In this document: positions 12,501 to 27,500 of the stretch, one piece after another
How the letters are laid out: each line of letters begins with the position of its first letter
Numbering within the stretch: the first letter of the stretch is position 1
Assembly (NCBI RefSeq): GCF_025370935.1
Contig: NC_133472.1
Coordinates: 28,516,702 to 28,580,701 of the forward strand
Reading direction: 5' to 3'
Origin: Choristoneura fumiferana
Lineage: Eukaryota; Arthropoda; Insecta; Lepidoptera; Tortricidae
Length of the DNA: 64,000 nucleotides
The notes under the pieces: generated by a model
Told to the model about the DNA's origin: nothing
Databases searched by the model: none
What the model saw: only the letters and a program-made list of their open reading frames with translations
Made by a program: the position numbers and the translations under genes

Positions 12501-15500
12501 AAAAATAGGAAAAATAATTTTATGAGCGTCAATATGGATCCAAGTAAAATACACCAACCGTGCCGTACCAACCGTATAGATATAGATACTTATAAAGGTA
12601 TAGATGTCGCTAGCGTCACTACTTAAGTGGCTAACATAAGAAACAAACAAGCTGAGATATGAGGTGCATAGGGGAAATTTGTGTCTGTTCCGTTGACCAT
12701 CAGTGGTGTAGCGGTATAGCACGCGGTACGGAATACCGAGGACCTGGGTTCGATTTCCAGTGAAGGTTTTATTTTTCTGGTTTTTCTGTGCATCTATATT
12801 TCAGTTTGTATTTTCAATTTAGGTTTTACGGGATGACCGTAAAAGTAAAAATTTGGAATTGAAATAAAAAATACAAAAAGATTCCAAAAACAATCTTTTT
12901 TAAACTGGTATTTTTTTTTAAAGTGTACTAGTGTGTTGGATATCCTGGCTGCAGCATCAGCTCATCGTGTTGCCACCATTGCATTGTATGTAGAATCAAA
13001 TACTGATCAAAAGGAATCAAACACGACATATCTGCTATTTTTTTTAAGAGTATACTGGTGTGCTGGATATCCTGGCTGCAGCATCAGCTCATCCTGTTGC
13101 CACCATTGCTTTGTATGTAGAATCAAATACTGATCAAAACGAATCCAAACACGATATATCTGCTATAGTTTTATCAAGAGTGTACCTACCAGTGTTCTGG
13201 ATATCCTGGCTGCAGCATCAGGCCGAGAATTCCATAATCTGGTATAGTTATATAGCATACATGGGTGTTTCAAATTTTAGGTCCCAAATATGTTTGAAAG
13301 TAAAGTAAATACCCATTATGCGTCTAAGATTCCTACCGCAGCGAACAAAAGAGCTGATGATCATGAAACGAAGAGCTACGGTGCCACAGACAGACACACA
13401 CAGACACACATAGCGGTCAAACTTATAAAACCCCTCTTTTTGCGTCGGGGGTTAAAAATAAAGAAGTTCATCTGGTTGCTAAAAGCCTCGTTCGACACTT
13501 TATCGTCACAGAGTGAAGTAGTTATCGATGTTGACCTCGTTGGGATATGAAACGTACATTTTCTTTTTGTTTTATTTTCTAGTAAGTACCTACCTCAAAT
13601 GTGGGTAAATCAGAAACGATCTGCGTTTTCGTGGTCACCGTTGCGGGTGCGGGTGCGGGTGCCGCACGCGCACGCAACATTATGCTGTGTGGGGCACAAT
13701 TTATACGATACGAGTTACTCAATTTATATGATACTTTATAGGTACTTAGTTTAAATATGTAAGGTAAGATTGCTTAAGTCGTACCCCCTAAGGAAATAAT
13801 ACTGTAATATTCAGATTAATTTTAATAACTTGACATGTAAAGTATATGTTAATGATGAAAATAAAGTTTATTAGCACGATTGTCTTATGCATATCAAAGT
13901 ACTCTATATTAGTCATGCAGCATAATTAATCAAAGTTCATAATAAATATAATAAATGAAATAATAATAATATCTTCTAACAAATTACACCAGAATTAACT
14001 AAGCAAAGTTTGTTCTATGGGTGCTAAACAACGGGTAGACATAGGTATATACATACTTAAATAGTAAATACATACACACATCCATGACTCAAGTACCTAC
14101 TACAAACATATTTTATATTCATCATACAAGTATTAGCAAAACCGGCAAAGAGCGTGTCGGACACGCCCAAAATAGGGTTCCGTAGCCATTACGGAAAAAT
14201 TAAGTAATATTTTTTTAAGAATTTCGTATTTTATACGGAATCTTCCAAGTTTAGGTATATTTTATACCTTAGGCTGCTATTTACTCTTAAACTACAAATA
14301 ATTCTCAAGCGAACTTAACCGTTATAGTTTTCCTTGTAAGTTTGATATACTTACTACCCATCCTGAATTTTTTCAAATTTTTCCACGCATCGGATTTTAG
14401 AGGGGGGGGGACGCCCGATTTTAATGAAAATTTGCACTTGTTGAATATTTCGCAAACAAATCACTGAATCGAAAAATCGTCTTAGAAAAAGACCTATCCA
14501 ACGATACCCCACACTATAGGGTTGGATGAGAAAAAAAATTACCCCCACTTTAAGTTTTACTTTGAAGGCGACGTCTACTTTGGTGCTAGCACTACGAGTA
14601 AAGAAATCCTATGCATACAGCTCGATCGATTCATTGAATATAAAATGAATAGTAGCGGCTTAGGAGTATAAACTATAGTCAAGTTTTCTCTTTTAACTTA
14701 AGTATAAAAGTTAATGCTGTCTATATGTATCAAAGTGCCTTTGCTCAATGTGTTTCCTTTTGAAATGTTAGGTCGTAATAACCACTCAACCGGGTAATGC
14801 AGGAAATACAAGACAAGGCAGAAATAAAACACTTTCCCTCATTTGCAATGTGGATGACAGCAAAAAGCAACGAGGCTACAATAGCCAATAGCCATAAACG
14901 TAAACTGGGTCAGCCAGGCTCGGTGTCGGCCGGGATACTACAATACTATATTTTTGTAACTAAATCAATCCTTACAGATCCATCACCAATTCCATCAGAT
15001 TAAGACCCAGACATAGTATTTAGTTAAATTTATTTTAATAAACAAGTAATGTCAAATGCAATTAAATAAATCAACATTATGTAGCGGAAAAAATAAAATC
15101 ATTAGGTAGGTACAGTATTATTGTAATTTTTGTTATTAAGCACATGGTAAAATATGATTGAAATATGTTTTTTTTTCCAAAATCTGACGATATTTTGCTA
15201 CGCTAAAATCAACTACGACTCAATTTATTACTGAAAATAAGTTATCTGTCAGACGTAAGTGTATTCTTGTTGGATAAGAGATTGATGATTTCGTTATAAA
15301 ATAGCCATTTACATACATTCCAGGAAGCAAAAAGGTGTGTTTATCCATCGCTGAGTGATTTATTTTCATACCATATCTCTATATTGGATGGAATAGCGTC
15401 ATCATAACACCGCTGTTTTTTTTACGCGTCAAAGCTGCGTATTCTGTCACACCAATGTTATTATTCGGCCCGCTGTGTCCATGCGGCGGGATTGAGTAAA

Positions 15501-18500
15501 CAGAAGCTGAATACTTACCTTCTTAATGCCCATGCAATGGTACTGCTTGTTTACGTTCAATTGCAAAAACAGAATGATCAGAAGCCTGGGTACTAAATTC
15601 TGGCACAGGCCACGCGTACTCGTATGCACGGTCCTTTTGGACAAGCCATCAATCAACGTGCAGTCTCCCACTATTTAGTGGCACAGCCATGAGCATAATG
15701 TTTATGACGTAATATCCTCCTTTGTAGGACAAAACCTTGTAGTACTGATTTTTTTTGTATAAACGTTCAAACCAAGCGATTTTCATTACTGGGATGACGT
15801 TATCGCGAGCATTGAGAGCTTCTTTTACGACCGTAATCATTGAATTTATACTATCTCTCATGTGATTTTGTAGATATGTGAATGAGAAAAATCAACTTAA
15901 AGCTCAGACGGAGGCAGAAAAGCGTGAGGAGGTGAACCTCACAAATATACTGAACGATAAAGGCAAGCTCATTATTGAGATGAAGACATCTCTTCAGCAG
16001 ATTAATCAGCTCTTGTCCAGTGTTGGTGAGTGGTGCAAACGGTAATAAATATAATATCTAATCAGCAGATATTACATATAGTTATTAGTTAAAGAACTTA
16101 TTATCTGTGTATGATATATATAATATCCTAAGTATTTTATAATCATGTATTTTACAATCACCTAATAACACTGTGTTGTGGATACGTTAGTCAGTTATTA
16201 TATCAGTTACGTCAGTTATATTATAATAGCTATTATACAATAATATAAGTAATGTTTTTAAACGACCTATCTAATGAAATGATACTCCAAACTCTACTGA
16301 CTTGGCGAGAAAAAAATGATCCCCACTTTAAACATAGAGAAGTTCCTTGTAGGACTACGGAATCTTAAAAACTACTGTTTCGATTCGACTGAACGCGCGG
16401 ACGAAAAAAGTGCCAATTACAATAATAAAGCAGAGCAGTTCGATTTTAGTGTCGAGAGTTATTTATTATCCTACAGATAGCCCGCGAGTTGAATGCAGTC
16501 GGGGCCTGAGGTGACGAGCGGGAGGCTCTCCCCCCGCTATCCACACGCCTCGCCTCGCCTCAGTCGTCTAAAGTGTAGTGCTATCCTTGATAGCTGTCGT
16601 GTCGTACTCGTACATATATCGATCGCGTTTAAACTCATGTTGCACCCCGTATTTTTTTTGTTTTTAATGATGACTGATCCGAGTCCATCTTATTTCTCAT
16701 TCTTCGTTTCCATTTTTTTTGTTGATGGTTATTAATCGAGTAGGTACAATCCATCATGTTAAGTCACGCGTAGCGACCACGATGGATGAAACAAATAAAG
16801 GGTTAGGATTTTAGTCCTGTTTATATACATAATTATATGTTTATAAAGCGCAAAAGTTAAAAAAAAAATGTGAAAAGAAAAAAAATTTTTCGACATACCT
16901 TTTGTATGTCGATAGATTTATCATCATTATTAATTCTAATAAGGTCGCAACACTATCGCAATCCCGAGCTCTGCATTCAACTCGCGCGCTACTTATCTGT
17001 AGGTATACAGTACGTAACATTATAAATGCAAAAGTTTGTGTGTTTACTCTTTCACGCTAAAACAGCTGGAGGGATTGTTAGGTACCTATGAAATTTGGTA
17101 TACAGACAGGTAGCTGGATATCGGGAATAAAACATAGGCTACTTTTTTACCCGATGTTCCCATGGGATCGGGATAGAATTCCAAAAATTACAATCACTTG
17201 GATTATAAATATGAAACTTGGTGCGGGTGTTTTTTATGTTTTTTTTTTTGCGAAATATCAGCTTTCCAATTCAACTGCTAATTGGTTTGCGTAATTGCGT
17301 TTGAAGCTGTTGGTAGTACCTACCTATTATAATAAATGATAAAATCTCTAAACAGTTTGTGTAAGTAATCTCTATTAGATTCAAATAGCGTACTTACTCG
17401 TACCTATGCATACAATAACCGCATAGGTGCCCTACGCTTTAACGTCCAACACCACTTTTGTCGGAGGTCCAGCCACTTTATGCGCGTAGATAATTAATGA
17501 GGGGGTTACTATGTTGTGCGGTGAATGTGGTCGACGGGATAATAGTTAATGGACGGTTTAACATCTCAAGTCGCGGTGCCATGTGTAAATGAAATGTATG
17601 AATTTGTTATATTGTTAATAGGTGATTGCTGCCATGCCGTTTATTATGATGATATATGGGTTTGGTTCGCAGGTGCCGCGAACGCGCCCCGGCCTAACAC
17701 AAGCGTGCCACCTGCCATTCAATATGCGCTCGACGACATGCTGCAACCTGTGCCAGAGCTCGAGGCCGACTGTAAGTACTTACATTTCTCTGTCATTCGT
17801 ATTACCTACTCCTAACCAACTTGATGCATGAAAACGCAATCGCTATAAGTATAGTTGAGCGAATAAAATTCTAACCAAATTGTCTCGTAGGTAGATACAC
17901 TACGATTATTTCCACTTAGACACTCGGGATGTCACGGTTTAAATCGTAAAAAAATTACAACCAAATTACTATTTGTTTTGTTTTTTAATATCAAGCTTTT
18001 TACCTTCTCTTGTCTAATATACAAAGCCGGATTAGACGTTGTCGCGGCCATGACCAAAGCTTGATTTCAATCATTGTAGAATTGCCGAGAGCCGAAGTGG
18101 AGATAATCGTACTGTACATTGCATTTTCACATATCACAGGGCAAATCGGTATTGAATTGTATAGGCATATACGACAGCTTTCGTATATACCAGTGTAATT
18201 TACTCGGCTTGTAGCGCTGTCTGCCCGGTAACCGACAGAATGAAGTGGGTCAAAATAATAAACCGTTTTAATTTAGATGTTCTAGAAGTTAAATGAAACT
18301 GATACATTATTTCGACTTGATTCGCTGTTGATCTAAGTGTGACATGTAAACGTCAAAAATATATTTAACGCTTGTTTGCATCTTGGCTGGAATGGGAGCT
18401 CTAATATGCTACCGAAATAGTAGTAAATTCTTCAAAAATCTCAATGTTAATTTTACTGACAGTACTCTAATTTGCTTTTTGCCCTTTCGTTAGTTTTAAT

Positions 18501-21500
18501 TGCCGCATGCAAGTTGGTACTTTTGGAATCGTTACGCCCGGCTTGTGGTTTTCATTACTAAAATATTGTTGCGGCGTTAAAACTGTAAAACGATAGATTT
18601 TCATGGAGATCAAAGTGGTTAATAAATATCTCTTCAAACTATACACTTTATGTTTGTATGTTATACCTTAAGAGCTTAGGTATACTTATATTATAAGTAT
18701 GTAGTTTTATCGGCTGAGTCTATCAACTTAAAAATGAAAATTAGGTTGCGAAAGCTCAACTTACCTTGATTCGAGATGGGCTCATTATGTCTCAATTTCA
18801 TTGAACTCTTTTACCAATACTCCTAAATTTCAAAGGAACTTAGTGTCAAAAGACCTAAATCCCAGAATGCCTATTTTTTCATAACACTATATTCTTAATA
18901 TGGCTGAATTTTAAAATGGCTTTGTCTCATACTTAATGGACAAACATCCCAACACCTTTATCGCAGAACACAATGTGTTCAAAACAACCAGGTGCCAGAA
19001 TACTTAATTTTGCTTTACTATCTTCTTTTGTGCTGGCCATTCGATCAAAAATACGTACTAGATTCAACGTCACAGCTCTGAAAACGGCCAGAGAATATTT
19101 ATTTCTTTTATATTTGATTATTTCTGACAGTACTTCACAGTACGCATCAACCACAGCCAACGTGTGGACGTGAATAATACCACAATTGTGCGTTTAAAAG
19201 TTGTGAAAGCAGACACCATTACACTAAGGATTCGGAAAGAATATCTTTCTTTAGGTAAGTTGAAAGCGTGTTTAATGAAGAAAAATTAAGAAAATATAAA
19301 CATCTAATGTCTATTTTTAGGGTTCCGGAGCCAAAATGGCAAAAACGGAACCCTTATAGTTTCGCCATGTCTGTCTGTCTGTCTGTCCGTCCGTCCGCGG
19401 CTTTCCTCAGGGACTATCAATGCTAGAAAGCTGTAATTTTGCACGAATATGTATGTAAACTATGCCGACAAAATGGTACAATAAATATAAAAAAAAATTT
19501 TTTTTAGGGTACCTCCCATAGACATAGTGGGGATGATTTTTTTTTCTCATCCAACCTCGTAGTGTGGGGTATCGTTGGATAGGTATTTTAATCATTAGGG
19601 GGTTACTAAAACGATTTTTCGATTCAGTGATTTGTCTGCAAAATATTCAACTTTAAAGTGCAAATTTTCAATAAAATCGAGCGTCCCCCTTCCCTCTAAA
19701 ATCTAAACCGGTGGGTGAATGGTAGTAAGTATATCAAACTTTCAAGGAAAACTATAACGGCTAAGTTTGCTTGAGAATTATTAGTAGTTTAAGAGTAAAT
19801 AGCAGCCTAAGGTATAAAATATACCTAAACTTGGAAGATTCAGCATAAAATACGAAATTCTTAGAAAAATATTACTTTTCGTAATGCCTACGGAACCCTA
19901 TTTTGGGCGTGTCCGACACGTTCTTGGCCGGTTTTTAATGGTTAGCTAGTTGTAGTATTGCAGCGTGGTTGGAAGTACTTAATACGATCTAATTAAAGAG
20001 GTATATAACTAAAATAAGGAGTGCAGTATTCGCCAACAAACTATTTTGCAGTTTGGCGAAGTACTTATAATTGTATTTTTTTTGTATAACATAAATTAGT
20101 AAATAAATTAAAAAAAGTACAAGCCAATATTTCATGTAACGTACGTAAAAATTAGCAGTTTACATTTAAAAATCAATAATTTATTGTTTGGCCAATCATC
20201 TTGCCAATAATCAGCGGTTCTGAAACAAAAAATTCATGGAGTACCTAGTTGTCATTTTAAAATATATATTTTTAATTATTTTTATTTCTTAATAATCCTT
20301 TTTGCTGTGCGGAATGAATATCTATTGTAGCGAAAGAAAGATAAGAAGAACTTTATAAGCCTTACAAAACTTCGACTATTTATGTTTGATTTTATTTTGA
20401 CAAATTTGACATAACTGGAGATAGTCAAAGACGTAGATTACAGAAAACGGCGATTCCCAAAGTGCAGGCATAGTTAAATAAAATGTTTAAAATAATATAA
20501 GATTAAGTGTGGTGAGATGGAGCAGAGGAGTTATCACTTATGTCCAGCTATATTATTAAAGAAGACGTAAAGCTTCAAGTTCAAGCCGTATAATATTTAT
20601 AATATTGCCGTTAATTGCAGATTCACGTCAAACAACAGAATATTCAAGCAGCGGTATCAACAGAATTGACGGCGTCAAATCGAAATGTTGTCGATTATAC
20701 ATTTACTAATTAATTACCTTAATTTAGTTAAAGTTTGATAGGTACCTTTGCACCAGGGAGAACTCGAGGGGGCTTTATTGACTGGGGTTAAGCTCTTCTC
20801 GTTGAAGTGGCAATGGGCAGGCCAAATAGCACGGAGAACAGAATGGTCGCTGGGGCCGAAAAGTTCTCGAGTGGAGACCGCAGATTGGCAAGCGCAGCGT
20901 AGGACGTCCACCAACGAAATGAACGGATGACTTGGTTAAAGCCGCGGGTTCACGTCCTACGGCTGAGATAACGATGATGATGAAGCTCTTCTTAAGATTT
21001 TTTTTATCTGTATTATTTGTTTTCATGGCATGAATAATTGATTTAAAATTTAGTTAATTTAGTAGAAATGAAATGAAATTTATTTTATTTGCAAAACATC
21101 ATGTTCATGTTGAGATGTTTAAACTATATTTTATAAGATTGATAGTCTCAATGATGACAAATATGACCAGGCATGCAAAAAATGTTGAATACTATGAAAC
21201 AAGACGAAACAAGGATAATAATAATTAAACTAAATGTCAACAATACAATTATTTAAGTATGAAGTATTATATACAATTATTATTGTTTGGATCTTGTTGC
21301 TTAGACTTAAGGTATACTTTAAGTTAATTTAGAAGGTAAAACAGATATAGCTATATAAGCTATAGGCATATAAGCAACACGGCCACTTTTTCGCCTTGAT
21401 TTTGTATGGGACCTTGAATCTAGTCGTATAGTTGATCGAAGTGCTGGCCACTTACATTGAAGTACCTATATTACTTATAAAGATTATGTATGTACACTTG

Positions 21501-24500
21501 GTGGTATACATTGAACATACGATTGTAGGTACAAATCAGACAGATAAAACTCTAAATAAAAGCTTTATAGTTAAGCTTATTTTTAAAACTTAAAACGATT
21601 TAGGCATTTTGAACCTGTGACATTTTGTTGTTCTGGAGTTTTCAGTTTAAGTAATTTTGAAATTTTGTCGTATTTGTGATTCGGTATCTATATTTTAATA
21701 TTTAGGCATTTCGGACATAAAACGTTTTAGATCAAAGTCATTATGATATTTTGTTCGTTTTAAGGACAAGACAATTTGATATTTAGGTATTACAAGATTT
21801 ATGAGCCCTTAGCAATTTGAATATTTGTGAAATTAGTAAATTAGGGATTATGCAATTTAGATAGAATGAGCCCTACCTACTCTTTAATTCTATCTCAAAC
21901 TACTTGCTAGGGTATAGACTATAAATTTTCCAACTGCTTACATCTATAGTATAGATTCTATAACATAAGCAATACCTGCTGTTTTTATGTTGGTATGATT
22001 AGTCATTTCGGTTACATTCACGATCCAACTGCCCCCGTGAGATATTAAAAAGTGCTGCTTAATTGACATTGAAGAAAAACGAAAAGCTATTCGAAAATTA
22101 ATACAAAAACAATGAGGGAATTGCTTTTAACAATCCAATGCTATATGTGCAAACAGCATGATGTGTGTGTGAAATAGCATTAGGCACACGTGAAAATTTT
22201 ACGAGTACCGACATATATTATGTGTGCCTACAACATTTTTATTAATCCAATCAGATCACCGCTGTAACGACCTTGTTCCTAAATGTCTGCCTGCAGATGA
22301 AAGTTTCGATATGCTTAATGTCCTACAAAAAATGTGCTCGAGTTTTAAACTGATGAATTTCTCGCGTATGAATTTTTACGAGCCGTATCGGCAATCATCG
22401 GCGGAATGCGAACGATGGGAGGTTATCATATCATATTCATATCACAGTATAACAAGTTTTCCCTACAGTAGGCCGACGCCTTTGAACTTGAGCGATACCG
22501 TAGCCTGTTTAAGTATAATACGCAAGTAGGGAAGGGTTGTCACAAATTTAAAATTTGGAAGGTACCTATAAGTAGATGTCTTTTACGAATCGGTACATAT
22601 TGGTATTGCAAAATTATATAAAACAAAATGAATTATTATTATTACTTACTAGGGGTAAAAAGTATCAAACAAAATATACTATTTTTGAAATAAAAAAAAA
22701 ACTTTTTTCTAGAAAATATACTAAGATTGGTCTTTTGGAATCTTTTTGTATTTTTTATTTCAATTCCAAATTTTTCAAGGACCTGGGTTCGATTCCCAGT
22801 GATGGTCTTATTTTTCTGGTTTTTCTGTGCATCTATATTTCAGTTTGTATTTACAACAAAATATACTTCCTGTTATTGAATTTAATTTTCTTCAAACATG
22901 CTTGGAAATGTATGCGTTAATGTCACGAAATGGAGACATGAAGTTTTTCATTTATGGCTTTCTACCACCTCCCTACATAACTTCTTGGCCTAGGCCATGA
23001 AGTATGTATGAAAATCCATTAATTGTCCGCTGCTCTAACTTTTTAAATTTGCTTACTAACATTAAACTGACAAAGGAAAAATTACGAACAGCCAACCACC
23101 ACTACTCTGTAAGCATTTGCGATACTGCGATGCGATGCGATGCGATGCGATGCGACGCGATGCGGTGCGATGCGATGCGATGCGATGCGACGCGATGCGG
23201 TGCGATGCGATGCGATGCGATGCGATGCGATGCGATGCGATGCGATGCGATGCGATACGATGCGATGGATGGATGTATGGATGGATGGATGGATGGATGG
23301 ATGAATGAAATATATCCTCACATTGTTTGAGAAAAGCACTCCCCGTCCCCCGTCCCCCCGAACTCGTCTATCAATCCCTTACTTCATGGCCTCTGCAGTA
23401 ATGTACTATATATAAAAAAAATATAATTATATAAATAGATGAATTCTTAGTTCATTATTTATGCGAAGATGAAGATATGCTGCACGCACTCACAGTACAT
23501 GTTGTATGCACCTGGTGCATGGCACCATAATAAATTTTATTATAAACTTCGTAGTAGCTTGGGACAAGTCTTCAAGGGCTATCGCGTTTTTTAACATTTA
23601 AATTTATAATAAAATTTATTATGGTGCCATGCACCAGGTTAGACATGGGTAATCTCAACTCCGCGAAGTGATCTGACTCACTAGATCCAGCTCCGGTGTC
23701 GGTACCGAATCTGCTTATTGAATCCGACTCCTTTATTGACTCCGGTTCTTTCGAGCGATTATTAATTTATCTATGGCCGATCCGGCCCGGCTTGGTTCGG
23801 TCGGTACCAAGGTCAAGGTACTGAGCTGAAGTACCGATTCGTTTCGTCCTTTTGATGTTGAAAAATTCTAAATTGTGTATTTTTTAAAGAACTATGAGCT
23901 ACTTTAACTGCCTGCCTAGTGATTCGGATCCGCTTGAGGATCTGACTCTTTTGAATCTTCAGATCCGGATCTACCCATCTCTACACCAGGTGCATACGAC
24001 ACGTACTGTGAGTGCGTGCAGGTAAGAACGGCGAATTATGCAGCAGCTGGGACTCCTCCCACCCTCGTCTCACCCCTCACGCCCCGCACGATTGCTTTGT
24101 CTAGTCGTCTCCGTCGGATTACTGTAGGGAAACTTGTTATACTGTGTTCATATTGTATATTTGACACGAGTGACATGAGTCCGCAAGGCAAATACGTCCA
24201 AATTATATGTATTTTCTAGCATCCTACTGTAAAAATATACACTGAGCGGAAAAAAACTGTTTCTCAAATGTATGCAGTAATAGCTAATTTTGTACTGTTT
24301 TTTTTTTATTCGACTGGATGGCAAACGAGTAAGTGTGTCTCCTGATGGTAAGAGATGAGCCACCGCGTTTCCGGTGCCAAATTGTCAATAAAAGTTATTT
24401 TGCTATGAGAACGAGTATATAATCTACGCACGCTCTAGTTAATTTGCTTTGTAGTATTTTTGTACCTAAAAGAATTTATTTGTCTCGCATTACAGGAAAA

Positions 24501-27500
24501 AAGTAATGTCGTCCTGATGTATATTTTCGAAGTATCTGCAGTACTAGTTTTGCTAAACATTTAGTTTATTTGTATTGAAATAATTAAATTGATGTACAAA
24601 AGTATATAAATGATGAGAATAAATTGATAGGCAGTTATTTATTTGATTTGCAATGATTAATATTCCTTTTAGAAGTACTAGATGATTGTGCGTTCACATA
24701 AACATTCAAATCCAAAAATATAATCTTTGTTGCTAATCCAGCCAGTTTAGGTGTAACGTAACGCTGTCAACAAATAGGTCAGTCAATTAGTAGCGGACTT
24801 TGTAGCTATTGTAAAATGATTAAGCAATTATTTTTATTAAAATCTGACGAAGTGTGCCGATACATTATTTGCATAAAGCATTTGTAGCGGAATAATGAAG
24901 CAGCCGTGCGTGCACTTTATTGAAACAAGTAAATAGGTATATACCAGGGAATGATTTCAGGGTAATGTTGACCGGAAAAATCGGGTGCGCTGGTACACGA
25001 GGCGCGGCGCAGCTCATGTAAAATGTATCGGCGGATTGACGGACAGGGATCCATCCCGTGCGTTCAAGCTCAGCCGTGGTTATATACCGTAGTTTAATAA
25101 TAATAATAAAACCATTTATTACTGGCACCATGCCCTATACAATAATACAATAAATACCTTACAGACTAACAATACATTATAAAGGCCAAGAACGTGTCGG
25201 ACACGCCCGAAATAGAGTTCCGTAGCCATTACGAAAAGTGAAGTAATATTTTTTTAAGTGTTTCGTATTTTGTGCTGAATATTCCAAGTTTAGACATATT
25301 TTATACCTTAGGCTGTTATTTACTCTTAAGCTACTAATGATTCTCAAGAAAACTTAACCGTTATAGTTTTCCTTGTAAGTTTGATATACTTATACTACCA
25401 TCCTGATTTTTTTTAAATTTTTCCACCCATTGGTTTAGATTTTAGAGGGAAAGGGGGGGGGCGCTCGATTTTAATGAAAATTTGCACTTTAAAGTTGAGT
25501 ATTTTGCAAACAAATCACTGAATCGAAAAATCGTTTTAGCAACCCCGTAATGGTTTTAAAGACCTATCCAACGATATCCCACACTACAAGATTGGATGAG
25601 AGAAAAAAATCACCCCCACTTTACGTACGGACCTAAAATGGCAAAAACGGAACCCTTATAGTTTCGCCATGTCTGTCTGTCTGTCTGTCCGTTCGCAGCT
25701 TTGCTCAGGGACTATCAATGCTAGAAAGCTGTAATTTTTCACGGATATATATGTAGACCATGCCGACAAAAAGGTATAATTAAAAATTAAAAAAAAAATG
25801 TTTTAGAGTAGGTACCTCCCATAGACGTAAAGTAGGGGTGATTTTTTTTTCTCGTCTAACCCTATGGTGTGGGGTATCGTTGGATAGGTATTTTAAAACT
25901 ATTAGGGGTTTGCTCAGACGATTTTTCGATTCAGTAATTTTTATGCGAAATATTCAACTTTAAAGTGTAAATTTTCATTAAAATCGAGCGTCCCCAACCT
26001 CTAAAATCTAAACCGGTGGGTGGAAAATTTGAAAAAAATCAGATTGGTAGTAAGTATATCAAAATTTCAAGGAAAACTATAACGGCTAAGTTTGCTTGAG
26101 AAATATTAGTAGTTTAAGAGTAAATAGCAGCCTAAGGTAAAAAATATACCTAAACTTGGAAGATTCCATATAAAATAATAATAGCTATTTTTTTCGTAAT
26201 GGCTACGGAACTCTATTTTGGGCGTGTCCGACACTCTCTTGGCCGGTTTTAACAAATGGGTAGATCTAAATCGTTTCAACCGCTATCAGTTTCCTGTCGC
26301 TTAAGTATACTGAAGAAATGAGTCAGGTAGAATGGAAGGACTTTATAAAACGATATGGTGTGCAGCATGCGGTACAATTGCAATTCATTAAAATTTCTTG
26401 CTTACGGTAATTATGGATTATTTGGCTATGTACGCTACGTCCTACACCTTGCATTTAAGGGTAACAAAAGTTAAGTATCAGTGGGTATGGGCAGATTTTT
26501 ATTTTTAGCACAAAATAAGTGAAGTATAAACTGCAGTCGCGTTTAAAATAGAATCAAACCGCCGGCTTCCGGTACGGTGGTTGCCGTTTGGTGCACTTAT
26601 TTAGGTGCAGCGACGTTTACAACTAAGCAGCCAAGACAATAGACGGGAAAGCTACAGTTTCGATACGATTATCAACCTTGTTTCTGAGCTAATTGGTGTT
26701 AATTAAATTGCCAACCAATTAAAATAGCATTGAACTACAACGCGGCGAAATATGCCCTACCAATTTTAACTCATTGTAGCCGAGAAAAGTTGACGCAGAT
26801 CAAACTTATGTTACTCCGTTGCTATTTTTACCATCCCTAAATTTTCTTAGTCTTACCTCTGGTACTGCGTTGTTCCTTGAGGAATGAATGTGTCAAGTTT
26901 GACTTAACTTTTGGTAACGCAGTTGACAAGTTGATACTGACGGCGCGCCAGAAGCTGAACGTGCTTATCGGTGCCGTGTCCAAGATGGAGGTGACGAAAG
27001 AGGTCCGCCAGACCGCCAACATTTTCTATCACAACATTCTGGCCCGGTTCATGCAAGATAACTACAAGGACGAAGTCGTCGCTGAAGGAGGTAAGCCATT
27101 GACGAAGTAAAGCTGGGTATGAATATCATTTACCAGTTTCAACAAACAATAACGTAATGACAATCATCATGACCATTGACTGTCGTGCCTTAGGGTGATT
27201 TTGCTGTAAATTGTTAAGCAGTTATTTAACAGCAACCCTTACCAGACGTAGCGAAGCAATTATGCATTGTTTATTTCGTGTCTATCTGTTAGGTGGGGTG
27301 GGGTTCTTAAAGCACTACTGCCGAATCCCGTGTATTACGAAAATCTCTAAGTACTATATAGACTAAAACTAATTGCAATTCTGCGATCATACACTTCAAC
27401 ATACGTTGGATGATTGGAATTTTTATTTGACAAACATATTGGTCGATTTTCGTAACATGCGGGAAATAACGGTTGAAACGCTTCAGAGCCCCAGGACCTT

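Noticed and set aside
15447..15861. Two minus-strand frames just upstream of an ODAD3 exon
   Set aside because: No domain, no ATG context or splice signals of note; they were not distinguishable from chance.
23004..23339. Long open frames on both strands
   Set aside because: They are generated by the TGCGA and TGGA microsatellites.
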